A DNA stretch of 64,000 nucleotides from an uncultured Campylobacter sp. Its GTDB lineage: Bacteria; Campylobacterota; Campylobacteria; Campylobacterales; Campylobacteraceae. The translations under genes were made by a program, and so were the position numbers. The DNA lies in NCBI RefSeq assembly GCF_938045625.1, contig NZ_CALIAV010000100.1:1-64000 (forward strand), read 5' to 3'. A model generated the notes under the pieces. That model was not told the origin of the DNA, did not search any database, and worked only from the letters and a program-made list of their open reading frames with translations. Numbering within the stretch: position 1 is the first letter of the stretch; each line of letters opens with the position of its first letter. Shown here one piece after another: positions 15,559 to 24,828 of this stretch.

Positions 15559-16164
15559 ATGCAAGGCGATAAAAAAATGCAAGAATTTTTTTCGCGTTTA
15601 GACCCAAATAATGCGACCCAAAAAGAGATAGAAAATTTTATGCGCGACTTGCTAGAAAACTGTGCGCTAGAGGTTGCGGGCGAAAAATTCGCTTTTGCAG
15701 AGATCGAAATTTATACGAGTGCGGATAAAAATAGCTACAAACGAGTGTCGAGCGTCGGCGACATATTTTTTCATAATTTCGGCTTTGATATCTGTTTTGA
15801 GAGCTCAGAAGAGGCTTACGGCGGGGGGCTCGTGCGCTCGCTTTTGAGGTTTTCTGATCATGAAATAATAAATGGCCCGCGCAGATGTGCGAACACGATT
15901 TTAAATATACACAAGCCGAATTTAAGTTTTTGTCTTTTAGATGCCAAAGGTTCGCAAGAAGCGGACGAGGTTAGTAACAGAGTGCGTAGAGCCGACTTAG
16001 ACGAAAGCGGCAACCCGATAGACGATCGCAGGCGGCTTACTTCGAGTGAGTTTAAAGATTGGCTAGAGTCGGACAAAGAAGAAGCCAAAAAATACAAAAA
16101 AGCTATAAACAAATACAAGAACGGAGCAGAAAACGAAAAATCAACGCCAAATCAGGCGAATTAG
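15559..16164 (+). CDS. Uncharacterised 201-residue protein
   Basis: It starts at an ATG preceded by AGGAG. The mid-part (EIEIYTSADKNSYKRVSSVGDIFFHNFGFDICF...GGGLVRSLLRF...INGPRRCANTILN) faintly recalls the catalytic fold of alkyladenine-type DNA glycosylases, where a YGG-x-L-x-R motif and an NGP loop occur; this is a weak impression and I do not assign it. The C-terminus is highly charged (SDKEEAKKYKKAINKYKN). It stands alone, 121 bases after the TPM gene and before a convergent amidohydrolase. Confidence 0.7.
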   Translation: MQGDKKMQEFFSRLDPNNATQKEIENFMRDLLENCALEVAGEKFAFAEIEIYTSADKNSYKRVSSVGDIFFHNFGFDICFESSEEAYGGGLVRSLLRFSDHEIINGPRRCANTILNIHKPNLSFCLLDAKGSQEADEVSNRVRRADLDESGNPIDDRRRLTSSEFKDWLESDKEEAKKYKKAINKYKNGAENEKSTPNQAN

Positions 16165-16312
16165 CAAAATTTATCTTAAGGCGGCGGCTTAAATTTGCTT
16201 TTTATACACTTAAAATTCGAAATTTAAGCTACGCCGCCAAAATACGTGCAAATTTTACCAGCTGCACTCAAATTTGCATGCCCACTATTAAATTTGCGCC
16301 CCAAACCCAAGC

Positions 16313-17719
16313 TCAAATCTCCCCCAAAATCTTTTTATAATTGCTAAAAATCGGCAAATCCTCGCCAAAATACAAACTCATCGCGCGCACGTAGCGATCG
16401 AGTGGATTTTGGATATGGTTTAGCGCGAGGCGGTCTCGCAAAGGCAGGTCGTAGCTGCTTAAAATCACGCTAAAAGGCACGGGAAAATCGGTGCCAAAAA
16501 GGATTTTGTCGTGGATTTGCGTTTGGGTTTTTAGGTGTGGCAGGATGCGGGCCTTGTTTATGCAAAGCAGCGCCGAAACATCGGCATAAAGCCCGTCAAA
16601 CTCGCGCAGCCAACCAAGTAGCGTGAAGTAGTTTGCGCCGAATTTCTCGGGATCCCTGGAAAGCGCCGTGAGGGCGCCGTCGCTTGAGGCGCCCATGTGA
16701 GCGCAGACGATGCGGCAACCAAGATTTAGCGGGGATTTTAGCTGCTCGATGCTCTCAAGGGCCTTGTTTGACGCCAGCGAGTTTTCGTCGCCCACGTGGA
16801 TAACAAGCGGCAGCCCAAGCTCGCTAAGTAGCCTAAAATATGGCTCGTAGCGCTTGTCGTTTAGATCCGTCTCCCAGTACGAGTGCAGCAGCTTGCCGCC
16901 CTTAAAGCCCATTTTATGGTACTTTTCTATCAAATTTAGCGCGTCTTTGCGGTTTGGATTTACGCTAAAAAACGGCACGACTTCGCTCGGATTTTGCTCG
17001 TAAAATGCAAAAACGTCCTCGTTTGAGGCGCAGACGGTTTTGTCCTTGTGTACGAGATTTCCGCTCGCGTCAAATTTCGCATCGACGCCAAAAACCACGG
17101 ATTTTTGGACGAAATTTGAGCTTTTAATCAGCCGCGCGAAGTTGCTTTTATAGCCCTCAAAGCCGTTTTTTATAAGCTCGCGCCTGTTTATGTCGAATTT
17201 CTTAGCGAAAAACGCAAGCGCTAGTTTGTCGTAAAATCGGTCGAATTTTACGTCCGCACTAAGCAAATGCGAGTGGATATCGACGGTTTTTATCTGCATT
17301 AAATTTGCGTTTTGTAAGCCGCTAAGTTCGCTCTCCCGCACGGCGATTTCGTTAAATTTACTCCGCGAAAACCCGCTCGAATTTGCTTCGTTTGCGGTTA
17401 AATTTACGCTCGTTTCGGCAAATTTATCTTTGGCGTAAATTTGACTTGCCGCGTTTTGGCCAGGCCCGAGCGTTTTTGGCGCGGCCGTCTTGCTCACTCT
17501 TAAATTTGAGCTCAAATTTATCCGCGCGTTCTGCTCGGCTAAATTTGTGCGAGTTAAATTTGTTTCCGTTTTGCGAGCCAAATTGAAGCCAAAGTTTGCG
17601 GCACTCGCGCAGGTCGAGTTTGGCGTCAAATTTGCCGCCGTTTTTCCACCTCTCAAATTTACACCAGAACTAAAAGCCTCCAAACTCTCGCCTGCGCTAT
17701 AAAAACCATCTCGAAACAT
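16313..17719 (-). CDS. Amidohydrolase-family (TIM barrel) protein with repeat-derived N-terminus
   Basis: 468 residues from the ATG at 17719, which has AAAAGGAGAAACG before it; a further upstream ATG at 17752 lacks a site. The C-terminal two-thirds is an Amidohydro_2-type metal hydrolase: VDIHSHLLSADVKFD (metal HxH), GFKGGKLLHSYW, PLVIHVGDE, CAHMGASSDG, and a final GTDFPVPF metal aspartate. The substrate is unknown. The first 140 or so residues are low complexity with NL dipeptides (AANLTPN, ETNLTRTNLAEQNARINLSSNL) encoded by AAATTTG repeats. No signal peptide is clear. The true enzyme may begin near MQIKTVDIHSH. Confidence 0.75.
   Translation of the reverse strand: MFRDGFYSAGESLEAFSSGVNLRGGKTAANLTPNSTCASAANFGFNLARKTETNLTRTNLAEQNARINLSSNLRVSKTAAPKTLGPGQNAASQIYAKDKFAETSVNLTANEANSSGFSRSKFNEIAVRESELSGLQNANLMQIKTVDIHSHLLSADVKFDRFYDKLALAFFAKKFDINRRELIKNGFEGYKSNFARLIKSSNFVQKSVVFGVDAKFDASGNLVHKDKTVCASNEDVFAFYEQNPSEVVPFFSVNPNRKDALNLIEKYHKMGFKGGKLLHSYWETDLNDKRYEPYFRLLSELGLPLVIHVGDENSLASNKALESIEQLKSPLNLGCRIVCAHMGASSDGALTALSRDPEKFGANYFTLLGWLREFDGLYADVSALLCINKARILPHLKTQTQIHDKILFGTDFPVPFSVILSSYDLPLRDRLALNHIQNPLDRYVRAMSLYFGEDLPIFSNYKKILGEI
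17270..17660. repeat. Dense AAATTT repeat tract inside the amidohydrolase gene
   Basis: Within about 390 bases, over a dozen AAATTT hexamers occur, often as GTCAAATTTG or TTAAATTTG. Many fall in the frame that gives Asn-Leu on the coding strand. The tract corresponds to the low-complexity N-terminal part of the protein and looks like the same sequence class that fills spacers elsewhere in the window. Confidence 0.65.
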
Positions 17720-17850
17720 CGTTTCTCCTTTTTTAAAATTTGACGAAATCATAGCCTAAATTTTAAAAAGTGTCAAGTGGTGCTTTACACTTTATGATTC
17801 TCTAAGCTAAATTTGCGTAAGATTTCGTCAAATTTAACGAAAGGAAAGAG

Positions 17851-18501
17851 ATGAGCTACAAGATGAGCGAGCTTTGCGAACTATCGCAAACGCCCAAATC
17901 AACGATACTCTTTTACGTCAAGGAAGGGCTTTTGCCCGAGCCCGTGAAGGTAAAAGACAACGTCCATCAGTACGGCGAGGACACGCTTTTGATGCTAAAT
18001 TTCATCAAATACGTCCAGAGCAACTTCCACCTCAGCCTAAAGGAGGTCAAGGCGCTCACGCAGCAAAAGGGCTTTAGCTTTAAGCGCTGCTACGAGGCGC
18101 TTTTTGATTCGCTCGATACCTTTATGGGGTCAAATTTTGCCCAGACGCTAAGCGCCGAGCAGGCGTGCGAGAGGCTGGGTATCAGCCAGGCCGAGCTGGA
18201 TAAATTTATAGAGGACGGATTTATCTTTATGCGAGGCGGCAAGATAACCGAAAAAGAGGTCGAGATCCTGCAAATCGTGCTAGAGACCCAAAAGAGCGAT
18301 CGCGGGCGAGAGATCTTGCAAACATATATAAATTTAGCCAAGCAAACGGCCAAAATCGAAGCCGAGTGCGCGCGCGAAATTTACGCGAAAGCAAAGGATA
18401 AAAATGCGGCCTTAAAGCTCGTTTTCGATAATATCTTGATCCTAAAACCGTATATCTTAAATTTTCACACCTTTGATGCCTACAAAAAGGAGAACAAATG
18501 A
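17851..18501 (+). CDS. MerR-family transcriptional regulator
   Basis: 216 residues. The N-terminal 75 form a MerR winged helix (MSELCELSQTPKSTILFYVKEGLLPEP...YGEDTLLMLNFIKYVQ...LSLKEVKAL). The rest is helical, with no Cys cluster that would point to metal sensing, so the effector is unknown. Its stop overlaps the ATG of the large acyltransferase-synthetase gene (ATGA), so they are co-translated, and it probably regulates that lipid gene. The ribosome site GAAAGGAAAGAG precedes the ATG. Confidence 0.85.
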   Translation: MSYKMSELCELSQTPKSTILFYVKEGLLPEPVKVKDNVHQYGEDTLLMLNFIKYVQSNFHLSLKEVKALTQQKGFSFKRCYEALFDSLDTFMGSNFAQTLSAEQACERLGISQAELDKFIEDGFIFMRGGKITEKEVEILQIVLETQKSDRGREILQTYINLAKQTAKIEAECAREIYAKAKDKNAALKLVFDNILILKPYILNFHTFDAYKKENK

Positions 18502-21500
18502 AAGGCGTTTTTTCGGTTAGGGGCTTTTTGCCCTTTTTGATCGTTATGTTTATCAACGCGGTCGTGGATCTTGGTCACAAGATCACGATCCAAAACATAC
18601 TTTTTAAGAGCATAGAGGATGAAAATTTACAGATCATCTTAACTTCGCTCGTAAATTTACTAATCTTGCTGCCCTACATCATGCTTTTTAGCGTTTCGGG
18701 CTTTTTAAACGATAAATTTTCGCGCACCCGCATCACGAGATACGCGGCGGCGAGCGAAATTTTACTCACGCTTTTTATAACGGTGAGCTACCTTTGCGGC
18801 TGGTTTTACGTGGCGTTCGGTACGACGCTGCTGCTAGCGGTGCAAAGCGCGGTATATAGCCCCGCTAAATACGGCCTCATCAAAAAAATCGTGGGCGCAG
18901 AAAAGCTAGGCGCTGCAAACGGTATCGTGCAGGCCTTTACTATCGTGGCGATACTGCTTGGTTCGTTTGTTTTCTCGGCGATTTTCGAGAGCTACGCCGC
19001 TACTAGCACGGATGCCGCAGAGATGATAAAATCGGTCTGGTTTATCGGCGCGATACTTTTCGTTTGCTCGGTAGCCGAGACTATTTTTACGTTTAAGATT
19101 CCGTTTTTCGAGGCGACTGATGCGGGGCTGAAATTTGACGCGAAAAAGTACTTTAAGCTAGGCTACTTAAAAGAAAACACGAGGCACATCTTTAACAACA
19201 AAAACGCCTTTTTATGTACGCTGGGACTTTCTGTTTTTTGGGCGGTGGCGCAGCTGGTTATCGCCGTTTTCCCGGCTCACTACAAAGCTATGAGCGCGGA
19301 TAACAACGTCATGATCGTGCAGGCGATTTTAGCCGTTAGCACCATCGGTCTAGTCGTGGGCTCAGCGCTAGCGGGCAGTTACTCGAAAAACCACATCGAG
19401 ATGGGCATCGTGCCTTTTGGGGCGCTTGGGCTTTTTGTTTCGCTACTTATGTTCGCGCAGGGCTCAAGTGCTGCGTTTATGACGCTGGCGTCGTTTTTGT
19501 TCGGTTTTAGCGGCGGCATTTTCATCGTACCGCTAAACGCAAATATCCAGTTTTTTACCTCTGAAGAGCAGATGGGCCGCACGCTAGCGGGCAGTAACTT
19601 TATCCAAAACATCTTTATGGCGGCGTTTTTGCTGCTTGCGATGGCGTTTAGCATATTTGCCGTTAGTACGCCCGAAATTTTCGTCATTACCTCTTTTAGC
19701 GTGCTTATCTGCGCGCTGGTAGCGATAAAGTACCTGCCGCATCTTTTTGCTCGTTTACTTATCATGCCGTTTTTTAGGATCGGCTACACGATCAACGTCG
19801 ACGGCGTCGAAAATATCCCGCAAAAAGGCGGCGTGTTGCTGCTTGGCAACCACATGAGCTGGATAGACTGGGCGGTGCTGCAGATGGCCTCTCCGCGCCC
19901 GATTAGATTTGCGATGCATAAGAGCTTTTATGAAATTTGGTACCTAAAATGGCTGTTAAATTTATTTGATGTGATCCCGATAGGCGCGGGCGCTAGCAAA
20001 AGCGCGCTAGAAAAGATCCGCGAGCGCCTAGACGCGGGCGACGTGGTGGCGCTATTTCCTGAGGGTCATATCAGCTATAACGGCCAGATAGACGAGTTTG
20101 CGCACGGTTACGAGATAGCCGCAAGCGATACGAACTCCGTCATCGTGCCGTTTTATCTGCGCGGTCTTTGGGGCTCTAGCTTCTCGCGCGCTCAAAAATA
20201 CTACCAAAAAATCAGCCGTAAAATAGACGGCAAGCGCGCTATCAGGGTGAGCTTCGGCGCGCCTTTGGCACCTGAGACCAAAGCCCCGCAGGTACGCGAA
20301 AAGGTCGTCGAGCTGTCGTTTTTTAGCTGGGCGGAGTATCTAAAAACTCTAGAACCTATGCAGTTTAGCTGGCTAAAACACGCTAAAGCGGATCTGTTTA
20401 AACGCTCGATGGTAGATAGCACGGGCGCTGATTTAAACAATCTCAAGGTTATCGCTACGGTGCTTGTGTTTTTGTCTAAATTTAAATTCTCGTTTTTAAA
20501 AGAGCGAAACGTCGGAGTGATACTTCCTTCCTCGGTGATGGGTAGCATTATAAATTTGATGCTATTTATCAGAGGCAAGATAAGCGTAAATCTAAACTAC
20601 ACGCTTAGCGAGCAAAATTTGATCGGCTGCGCGGACAAGGCGGGACTAAGAAGCATAATCACCTCTCGCCAGTTTATCGCCAAGCTAAAGGCTCGCGGCT
20701 TTGAGCTGGAAGAATCTCTAAAAGGTAGACTAATCTATCTCGAAGACGTCGCGCAGGGCATAAGCAAGGCTGATAAAATTTGCGCGATGCTAAAGGCGAT
20801 TTTGATGCCGCGCTGGCTGCTTGAGCTTATTTATTTTCGCGACGTTCGCATCGACGACGATGCGACGATACTCTTTAGCAGCGGCAGCGAAGGCACGCCA
20901 AAGGGCATCGTGCTGACGCATAAAAACATAATGGCTAATATCAAGCAAATTTCAGAGATCGTAAATACGGACGGCAACGACGTTATCTTAGCGTCGCTAC
21001 CGATATTTCACTCATTCGGGCTTACCGCGGCGACCTTTTTCCCGCTTAGCGAAGGTATCGCCTCCGCTCACGTGCCTGATCCCACGGACGCCTTTGCCGT
21101 GGGCAAGATGGTTGCTAAATACCACGCGACGATAATGTTTGGCACTTCGACGTTTTTTAGGCTCTATACCAAAAACAAAAAGCTAAATCCGCTGATGTTT
21201 TCTACGATCCGCTACGCGATAGCCGGCGCGGAGAAGCTAAACGCGGCCGTCAAGCGCGAGTTTAAGATGAAATTCGGCGTCGAAATTTACGAAGGCTACG
21301 GCACGACCGAGACCTCGCCAGTCGTTAGCGTAAATACCGCAAACGTACTAGAGCCCGAGTTTTTTAAAGAGCTCGTTTTCTCAAAAGAGGGCAGCGTGGG
21401 CCTACCGACGGCCGGCACGATAATAAGAATCTGCGATCCAACGAGCCTAGCAAAGCTAGAAAACGGACAGGCGGGCCTCATCCTAATCGGCGGCCATCAG

Positions 21501-21986
21501 GTGATGAAAGGCTACTATCTAGATGAGGAGCGCACGAAAGAGGCGATCGTCGAACTAGACGGCGTGCGCTACTATAACAGCGGCGACATCGGCTTTTTAG
21601 ACGAGGCGGGCTTTCTAACGATCACGGATAGACTCTCTCGCTTTGCCAAAATCGGCGGCGAGATGATAAGCCTGGGCGCGGTCGAGGCTCAAATCTCATC
21701 CGTGCTGGGCGATGAGGCGACCTTTGTCTGCACCAACGTAGCCGACGAGAAAAAGGGCGAGCAAGTCGTTATGCTCTTTAGCGGCGAGATAAGCGAGGAG
21801 GAGCTGGGTGCGCGCATCAGGGCATCCGCGATACCGTCCATCATGCAGCCTTCAAGGATTTTTAAAGTCGAAGCCGTACCGGTGCTAGGAACGGGCAAAG
21901 TGGACTTTAAATCAAGTAAAAAGCTAGCGGCCGAGTTGGTCGCTAGCGAGGGAAATTTGGGCACGGCGGAGGAAGCTGAGGCTTAA
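18498..21986 (+). CDS. aas: LplT-PlsC-Aas fusion: lysophospholipid transport and acylation
   Basis: 1162 residues in one chain. Residues about 1-415 are a 12-segment MFS transporter like LplT, which flips lysophospholipid inward. Residues about 420-630 are a PlsC acyltransferase with NHMSWID (HxxxxD, near 451) and FPEGHIS (near 520). Residues about 680-1150 are an AMP-forming acyl-ACP synthetase with the P-loop SSGSEGTPKG (near 791), YGTTETSP and a C-terminal KVDFKSSKK lysine region. E. coli encodes LplT and Aas as two neighbouring genes; here all functions are joined, which would channel lysophospholipid to re-acylation at the inner membrane. Translation is coupled to the MerR gene. Confidence 0.88.
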   Translation: MKGVFSVRGFLPFLIVMFINAVVDLGHKITIQNILFKSIEDENLQIILTSLVNLLILLPYIMLFSVSGFLNDKFSRTRITRYAAASEILLTLFITVSYLCGWFYVAFGTTLLLAVQSAVYSPAKYGLIKKIVGAEKLGAANGIVQAFTIVAILLGSFVFSAIFESYAATSTDAAEMIKSVWFIGAILFVCSVAETIFTFKIPFFEATDAGLKFDAKKYFKLGYLKENTRHIFNNKNAFLCTLGLSVFWAVAQLVIAVFPAHYKAMSADNNVMIVQAILAVSTIGLVVGSALAGSYSKNHIEMGIVPFGALGLFVSLLMFAQGSSAAFMTLASFLFGFSGGIFIVPLNANIQFFTSEEQMGRTLAGSNFIQNIFMAAFLLLAMAFSIFAVSTPEIFVITSFSVLICALVAIKYLPHLFARLLIMPFFRIGYTINVDGVENIPQKGGVLLLGNHMSWIDWAVLQMASPRPIRFAMHKSFYEIWYLKWLLNLFDVIPIGAGASKSALEKIRERLDAGDVVALFPEGHISYNGQIDEFAHGYEIAASDTNSVIVPFYLRGLWGSSFSRAQKYYQKISRKIDGKRAIRVSFGAPLAPETKAPQVREKVVELSFFSWAEYLKTLEPMQFSWLKHAKADLFKRSMVDSTGADLNNLKVIATVLVFLSKFKFSFLKERNVGVILPSSVMGSIINLMLFIRGKISVNLNYTLSEQNLIGCADKAGLRSIITSRQFIAKLKARGFELEESLKGRLIYLEDVAQGISKADKICAMLKAILMPRWLLELIYFRDVRIDDDATILFSSGSEGTPKGIVLTHKNIMANIKQISEIVNTDGNDVILASLPIFHSFGLTAATFFPLSEGIASAHVPDPTDAFAVGKMVAKYHATIMFGTSTFFRLYTKNKKLNPLMFSTIRYAIAGAEKLNAAVKREFKMKFGVEIYEGYGTTETSPVVSVNTANVLEPEFFKELVFSKEGSVGLPTAGTIIRICDPTSLAKLENGQAGLILIGGHQVMKGYYLDEERTKEAIVELDGVRYYNSGDIGFLDEAGFLTITDRLSRFAKIGGEMISLGAVEAQISSVLGDEATFVCTNVADEKKGEQVVMLFSGEISEEELGARIRASAIPSIMQPSRIFKVEAVPVLGTGKVDFKSSKKLAAELVASEGNLGTAEEAEA

Positions 21987-22158
21987 ATTTAGGCTATAAA
22001 TTTGCAAATTTGGCGGCTAGGTCGTCAAATTTGCCTATCGTCTAAGCTCTAGCAAAAGACTCCTGCAAAATTAAATTTTAAAACAGCGATACCCGCTTAT
22101 AAACACCTAAGTTTAATCACAATATAATCATAATGAAAATAAAACAACAAGGCAAATT

Positions 22159-22944
22159 TTGAACTTAAATTTAAAACAAAAACTCTTCGGTAGCAAACTT
22201 AAAAAGATGGTTTGGTCGGTATTGCTTTTTACGGCGATACTTGGCGCCGCATTTATCCGCATAATCCCAGATTATTCTACCTCGCGAGGCTTTGCGATAG
22301 TTTCCCTTTCCGACTACGACAAATACAAACAGGGATACTGCCTCAAAGAGGATAGAATTTTACAGAGAGAGGAGCTGTATAAAAGAGCGATAGGGCAGTA
22401 TTTGGATTATGATCTAAAACTAGATCAAATGATCAATGATTATAGGGTTTATGCTTATGGTAGTTCCCGGCACAGCGCATATGAAATCGCATATTATGAA
22501 TTAGAAAATATAAATTTATCGAATTGGTTTGAGGTATTACAAAAGTATTATAAGGAGGGAAAAACAACTGAGGAGATACTGATAAAAGAGTTAAAGGCTA
22601 AAAAAACCGATCCTAAAAAATATCTAAAAATATCTTCGGACGGCGCAGGCTTCGGATTTGATAGGCCGATAGTCCTTATTAACGGTGATAATAAAACAGT
22701 TACAGCCGATTTATTACTAGATAAATTTGTTTTAGTTAATAAAAATTACTTACGTTATAATCACAGCGAATACTTACATGATAGAGCAGAAATTGATGTT
22801 ATTACTAAAAAACATTATGAAGATAGGAGCAAAGTAATGCTATTTGATACGAAAAAAGAGGGTAAGGAATTCGATAACTGCGGAAATCTAAATTATCCAT
22901 TGGAAGAATATTATTTGCGTAGTAGGGAAGCAAAAGTCGGCTAA
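22159..22944 (+). CDS. AT-rich orphan membrane-anchored protein
   Basis: 261 residues from a TTG at 22159 with AAGG seven bases upstream. One N-terminal transmembrane segment (MVWSVLLFTAILGAAFIRII) is followed by a charged, Tyr- and Lys-rich body with no motif I recognise. Codon use is clearly more AT-rich than in the flanking genes, suggesting transfer. Just downstream, at 23150, the sequence repeats the same leader-plus-start string (GGC/GAATTTTGAACTTAAAT), so this gene and the broken frame that follows may come from duplicated units. Confidence 0.65.
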   Translation: MNLNLKQKLFGSKLKKMVWSVLLFTAILGAAFIRIIPDYSTSRGFAIVSLSDYDKYKQGYCLKEDRILQREELYKRAIGQYLDYDLKLDQMINDYRVYAYGSSRHSAYEIAYYELENINLSNWFEVLQKYYKEGKTTEEILIKELKAKKTDPKKYLKISSDGAGFGFDRPIVLINGDNKTVTADLLLDKFVLVNKNYLRYNHSEYLHDRAEIDVITKKHYEDRSKVMLFDTKKEGKEFDNCGNLNYPLEEYYLRSREAKVG

Positions 22945-23338
22945 AAAGCCTAATCATTTGAAATTTACCAAGCAAATTTCAAATCAAAAAATAAAATTTC
23001 AACACAAAGGATAAACAATGGCTGTATTTAATCTAAATTTAAACGACGACTATTCAAAACAGTTGCTAAGCTACTATATATGGGGTCAAGATACCCAGCC
23101 GCCGGTCGGTAAAGTGGCGTCCAATAAATATATTACCGCGATAAAATAAAAGGCGAATTTTGAACTTAAATCTAATACGACTCATAACGATGATAAATTT
23201 TGGGTTTTAGCGGTTATGGATAGCGTAAAAATAGCGTCGTTTCATCGTGCTTTAGCCGCGCGGGCGTTAAATTTGCTTGATAAAACGACTAGCTAGCCTA
23301 CCTAAACGCCAAATTCGGCTACCGCAGACTAGCTAAAT
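22945..23338. other. Degenerate AT-rich spacer between the orphan gene and nosY
   Basis: This stretch holds the interrupted small frame listed at 23018 and a copy of the orphan gene's start region at 23150-23175. On the minus strand, where nosL would be expected after nosY, I see no reading frame with a lipobox or NosL-type Met and Cys motifs. Confidence 0.55.
23018..23296 (+). pseudogene. Small gene broken by an in-frame TAA
   Basis: An ATG with AAAGGA upstream opens a 43-codon frame (MAVFNLNLNDDYSKQLLSYY...ITAIK) that ends at TAA (23147-23149). The same frame then stays open for another 48 codons (KANFELKSNTTHNDDKFWVLAVMDSVKIAS...LLDKTTS) to a TAG at 23294. The simplest reading is one roughly 91-residue gene with a nonsense mutation. 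Alternatives are a real 43-residue peptide, or two remnants joined. No family is recognised. Confidence 0.5.
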
Positions 23339-24166
23339 TTACACCAAATCCCTGCTGCTAAAGATAAAATACCCCCCGACAAGCATAATCGTGCCCAAAA
23401 TCAGCGGGTAAAAAATCGAGTAAAGCACGAAGCCAAATACGCTAAAGTTATTTAGCACGAAGTTTGACGCCACGCCGATAACGGCTAAATTCGGATCAAA
23501 CAGGCTAATCGCCGCGATCCTAAAGACCTCGATCGGGTTAATGAGCGCGATAAAAAATATGATATCTTCGCGCACGTTACTTTTCATCAAAAAGCCCATG
23601 AGAGCTAGATCCAAAAACGCTAGCAAGATAAGCCAGAGTAAAAACGCGACGCCTTGACCCATTTCTTGGTTTTTGATAGCCGAGGAGATGAGAAATCCAA
23701 ACGACAAAAACACGAAGCTAAGCGCGAAAAGTAGGGCGGTGTATAGGCTTAGGATATCCCACGGGATTTCGATTTTTTTAACTAGACCGGCAACTACGGC
23801 TAAAACGAAAGAGAGCAAAAGCGGCACGAAAATAACGAAAATGCGCCCCAAAGCCTTGCCGAAATAGTATTCGCCCAGGCTAACGGGGAAGCTAAGCATG
23901 TACTCGAGCAAATTCGTGTCGCGGTCGGCGCTGATGCTGCGCACGGTCGAGATGAGGATAAAAATGGGGACGATAACGATGCAAATTTGGATAAAAAGCA
24001 GCAAAAGTCGCGTAAGCCCGCTAAAGCCCAGCACCCGCGAGTCCGTCACACCGCTAAAGATAAAAGTAACGATAAGCCCCATAAAAACCAGCATATAGAT
24101 GAGAAACCAGCGCGAGCGTAGCGACTCGGCGACGTCTAGTTTGGCGATGAGTAGCAGGTTACGCAT
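23339..24166 (-). CDS. nosY: Nitrous-oxide reductase maturation ABC permease NosY
   Basis: 275 residues with six or so hydrophobic segments of the ABC-2 type (RWFLIYMLVFMGLIVTFIFSGV; ICIVIVPIFILISTVRSISADRD; LSFGFLISSAIKN). The SADRDTNLLEYMLSFPVS motif is typical of NosY. With NosF and NosD it forms the complex that supports copper-sulfide centre assembly of NosZ in the periplasm. Its start overlaps the nosF end by 8 bases. It is the last gene of the cluster here. Confidence 0.9.
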   Translation of the reverse strand: MRNLLLIAKLDVAESLRSRWFLIYMLVFMGLIVTFIFSGVTDSRVLGFSGLTRLLLLFIQICIVIVPIFILISTVRSISADRDTNLLEYMLSFPVSLGEYYFGKALGRIFVIFVPLLLSFVLAVVAGLVKKIEIPWDILSLYTALLFALSFVFLSFGFLISSAIKNQEMGQGVAFLLWLILLAFLDLALMGFLMKSNVREDIIFFIALINPIEVFRIAAISLFDPNLAVIGVASNFVLNNFSVFGFVLYSIFYPLILGTIMLVGGYFIFSSRDLV

Positions 24167-24818
24167 GCGCGCCTCCTTGATAGATCGGCTCGTCTTTTAT
24201 GATCTGCCCCAGGTCCATCTCGACGTAGCGGTTTGATATGCCCTGCACCTCATCAAGTCTGTGCGAGATAAAAACCAGCGTCTTTTCGCACGCAAACTCG
24301 CCTAGTAGATCCATAAAATTTCGCCTGGCTTTCGGGTCTAAATTTGCCGTCGGTTCGTCAAACATCATGGCTTCGGTGTTTTTAGCAAAGGCGATTGCGA
24401 TTAGCATTTTTTGCTTCATACCGCCCGAGAGTTTGTAAAAGGGCTTGTGAAAGTTTCCTTTTAGATCAAGCTCCATTTTTTCGCAAAATTTCTCTATGTT
24501 TTCCTGCGCAACGCCTGAGCTTTTGCAGACGAACTCGCAAAGCTCTTTTAGGTTAAATTTTAGCGGCGGCGGCGTTTGCGGGACGAAAGATATCACGCTA
24601 AGGGCTTCTTTGCGCGCGGTAAAAGGATCAAAGCCGTTTACTCGCACCTCGCCGCTGTTTGGCTTAAATTCGCCCAGTATGATGCGCATCAGCGAGCTTT
24701 TACCCGCGCCGTTTTGTCCGAGCACGACCGTTTTTTGCCCTTTTTTTATGCTTAAATTTACGTTTTGCAGTATCTTTTGCGAGCCAAAAGCCTTTGTGAT
24801 GTCTTTTAAGATTATCAA
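24159..24818 (-). CDS. nosF: Nitrous-oxide reductase maturation ATPase NosF
   Basis: ABC ATPase of the NosDFY complex. Walker A is GQNGAGKSS, the signature YKLSGGMKQK, Walker B EAMMFDEPTANLD. I place the start at a TTG at 24818 (MIILKDITKAFG, 219 residues) because AAAAGGA lies seven bases before it. An ATG at 24857 would overlap the upstream gene by 29 bases and adds residues that do not look like an ABC start. It ends inside the nosY start. Confidence 0.9.
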   Translation of the reverse strand: MIILKDITKAFGSQKILQNVNLSIKKGQKTVVLGQNGAGKSSLMRIILGEFKPNSGEVRVNGFDPFTARKEALSVISFVPQTPPPLKFNLKELCEFVCKSSGVAQENIEKFCEKMELDLKGNFHKPFYKLSGGMKQKMLIAIAFAKNTEAMMFDEPTANLDPKARRNFMDLLGEFACEKTLVFISHRLDEVQGISNRYVEMDLGQIIKDEPIYQGGAHA

Positions 24819-24828
24819 ATTTATCCTT

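Noticed and set aside
22945..23338. A nosL gene on the minus strand after nosY
   Set aside because: No frame with a lipobox and NosL-type Met/Cys pattern is present; only fragments on the plus strand are seen.
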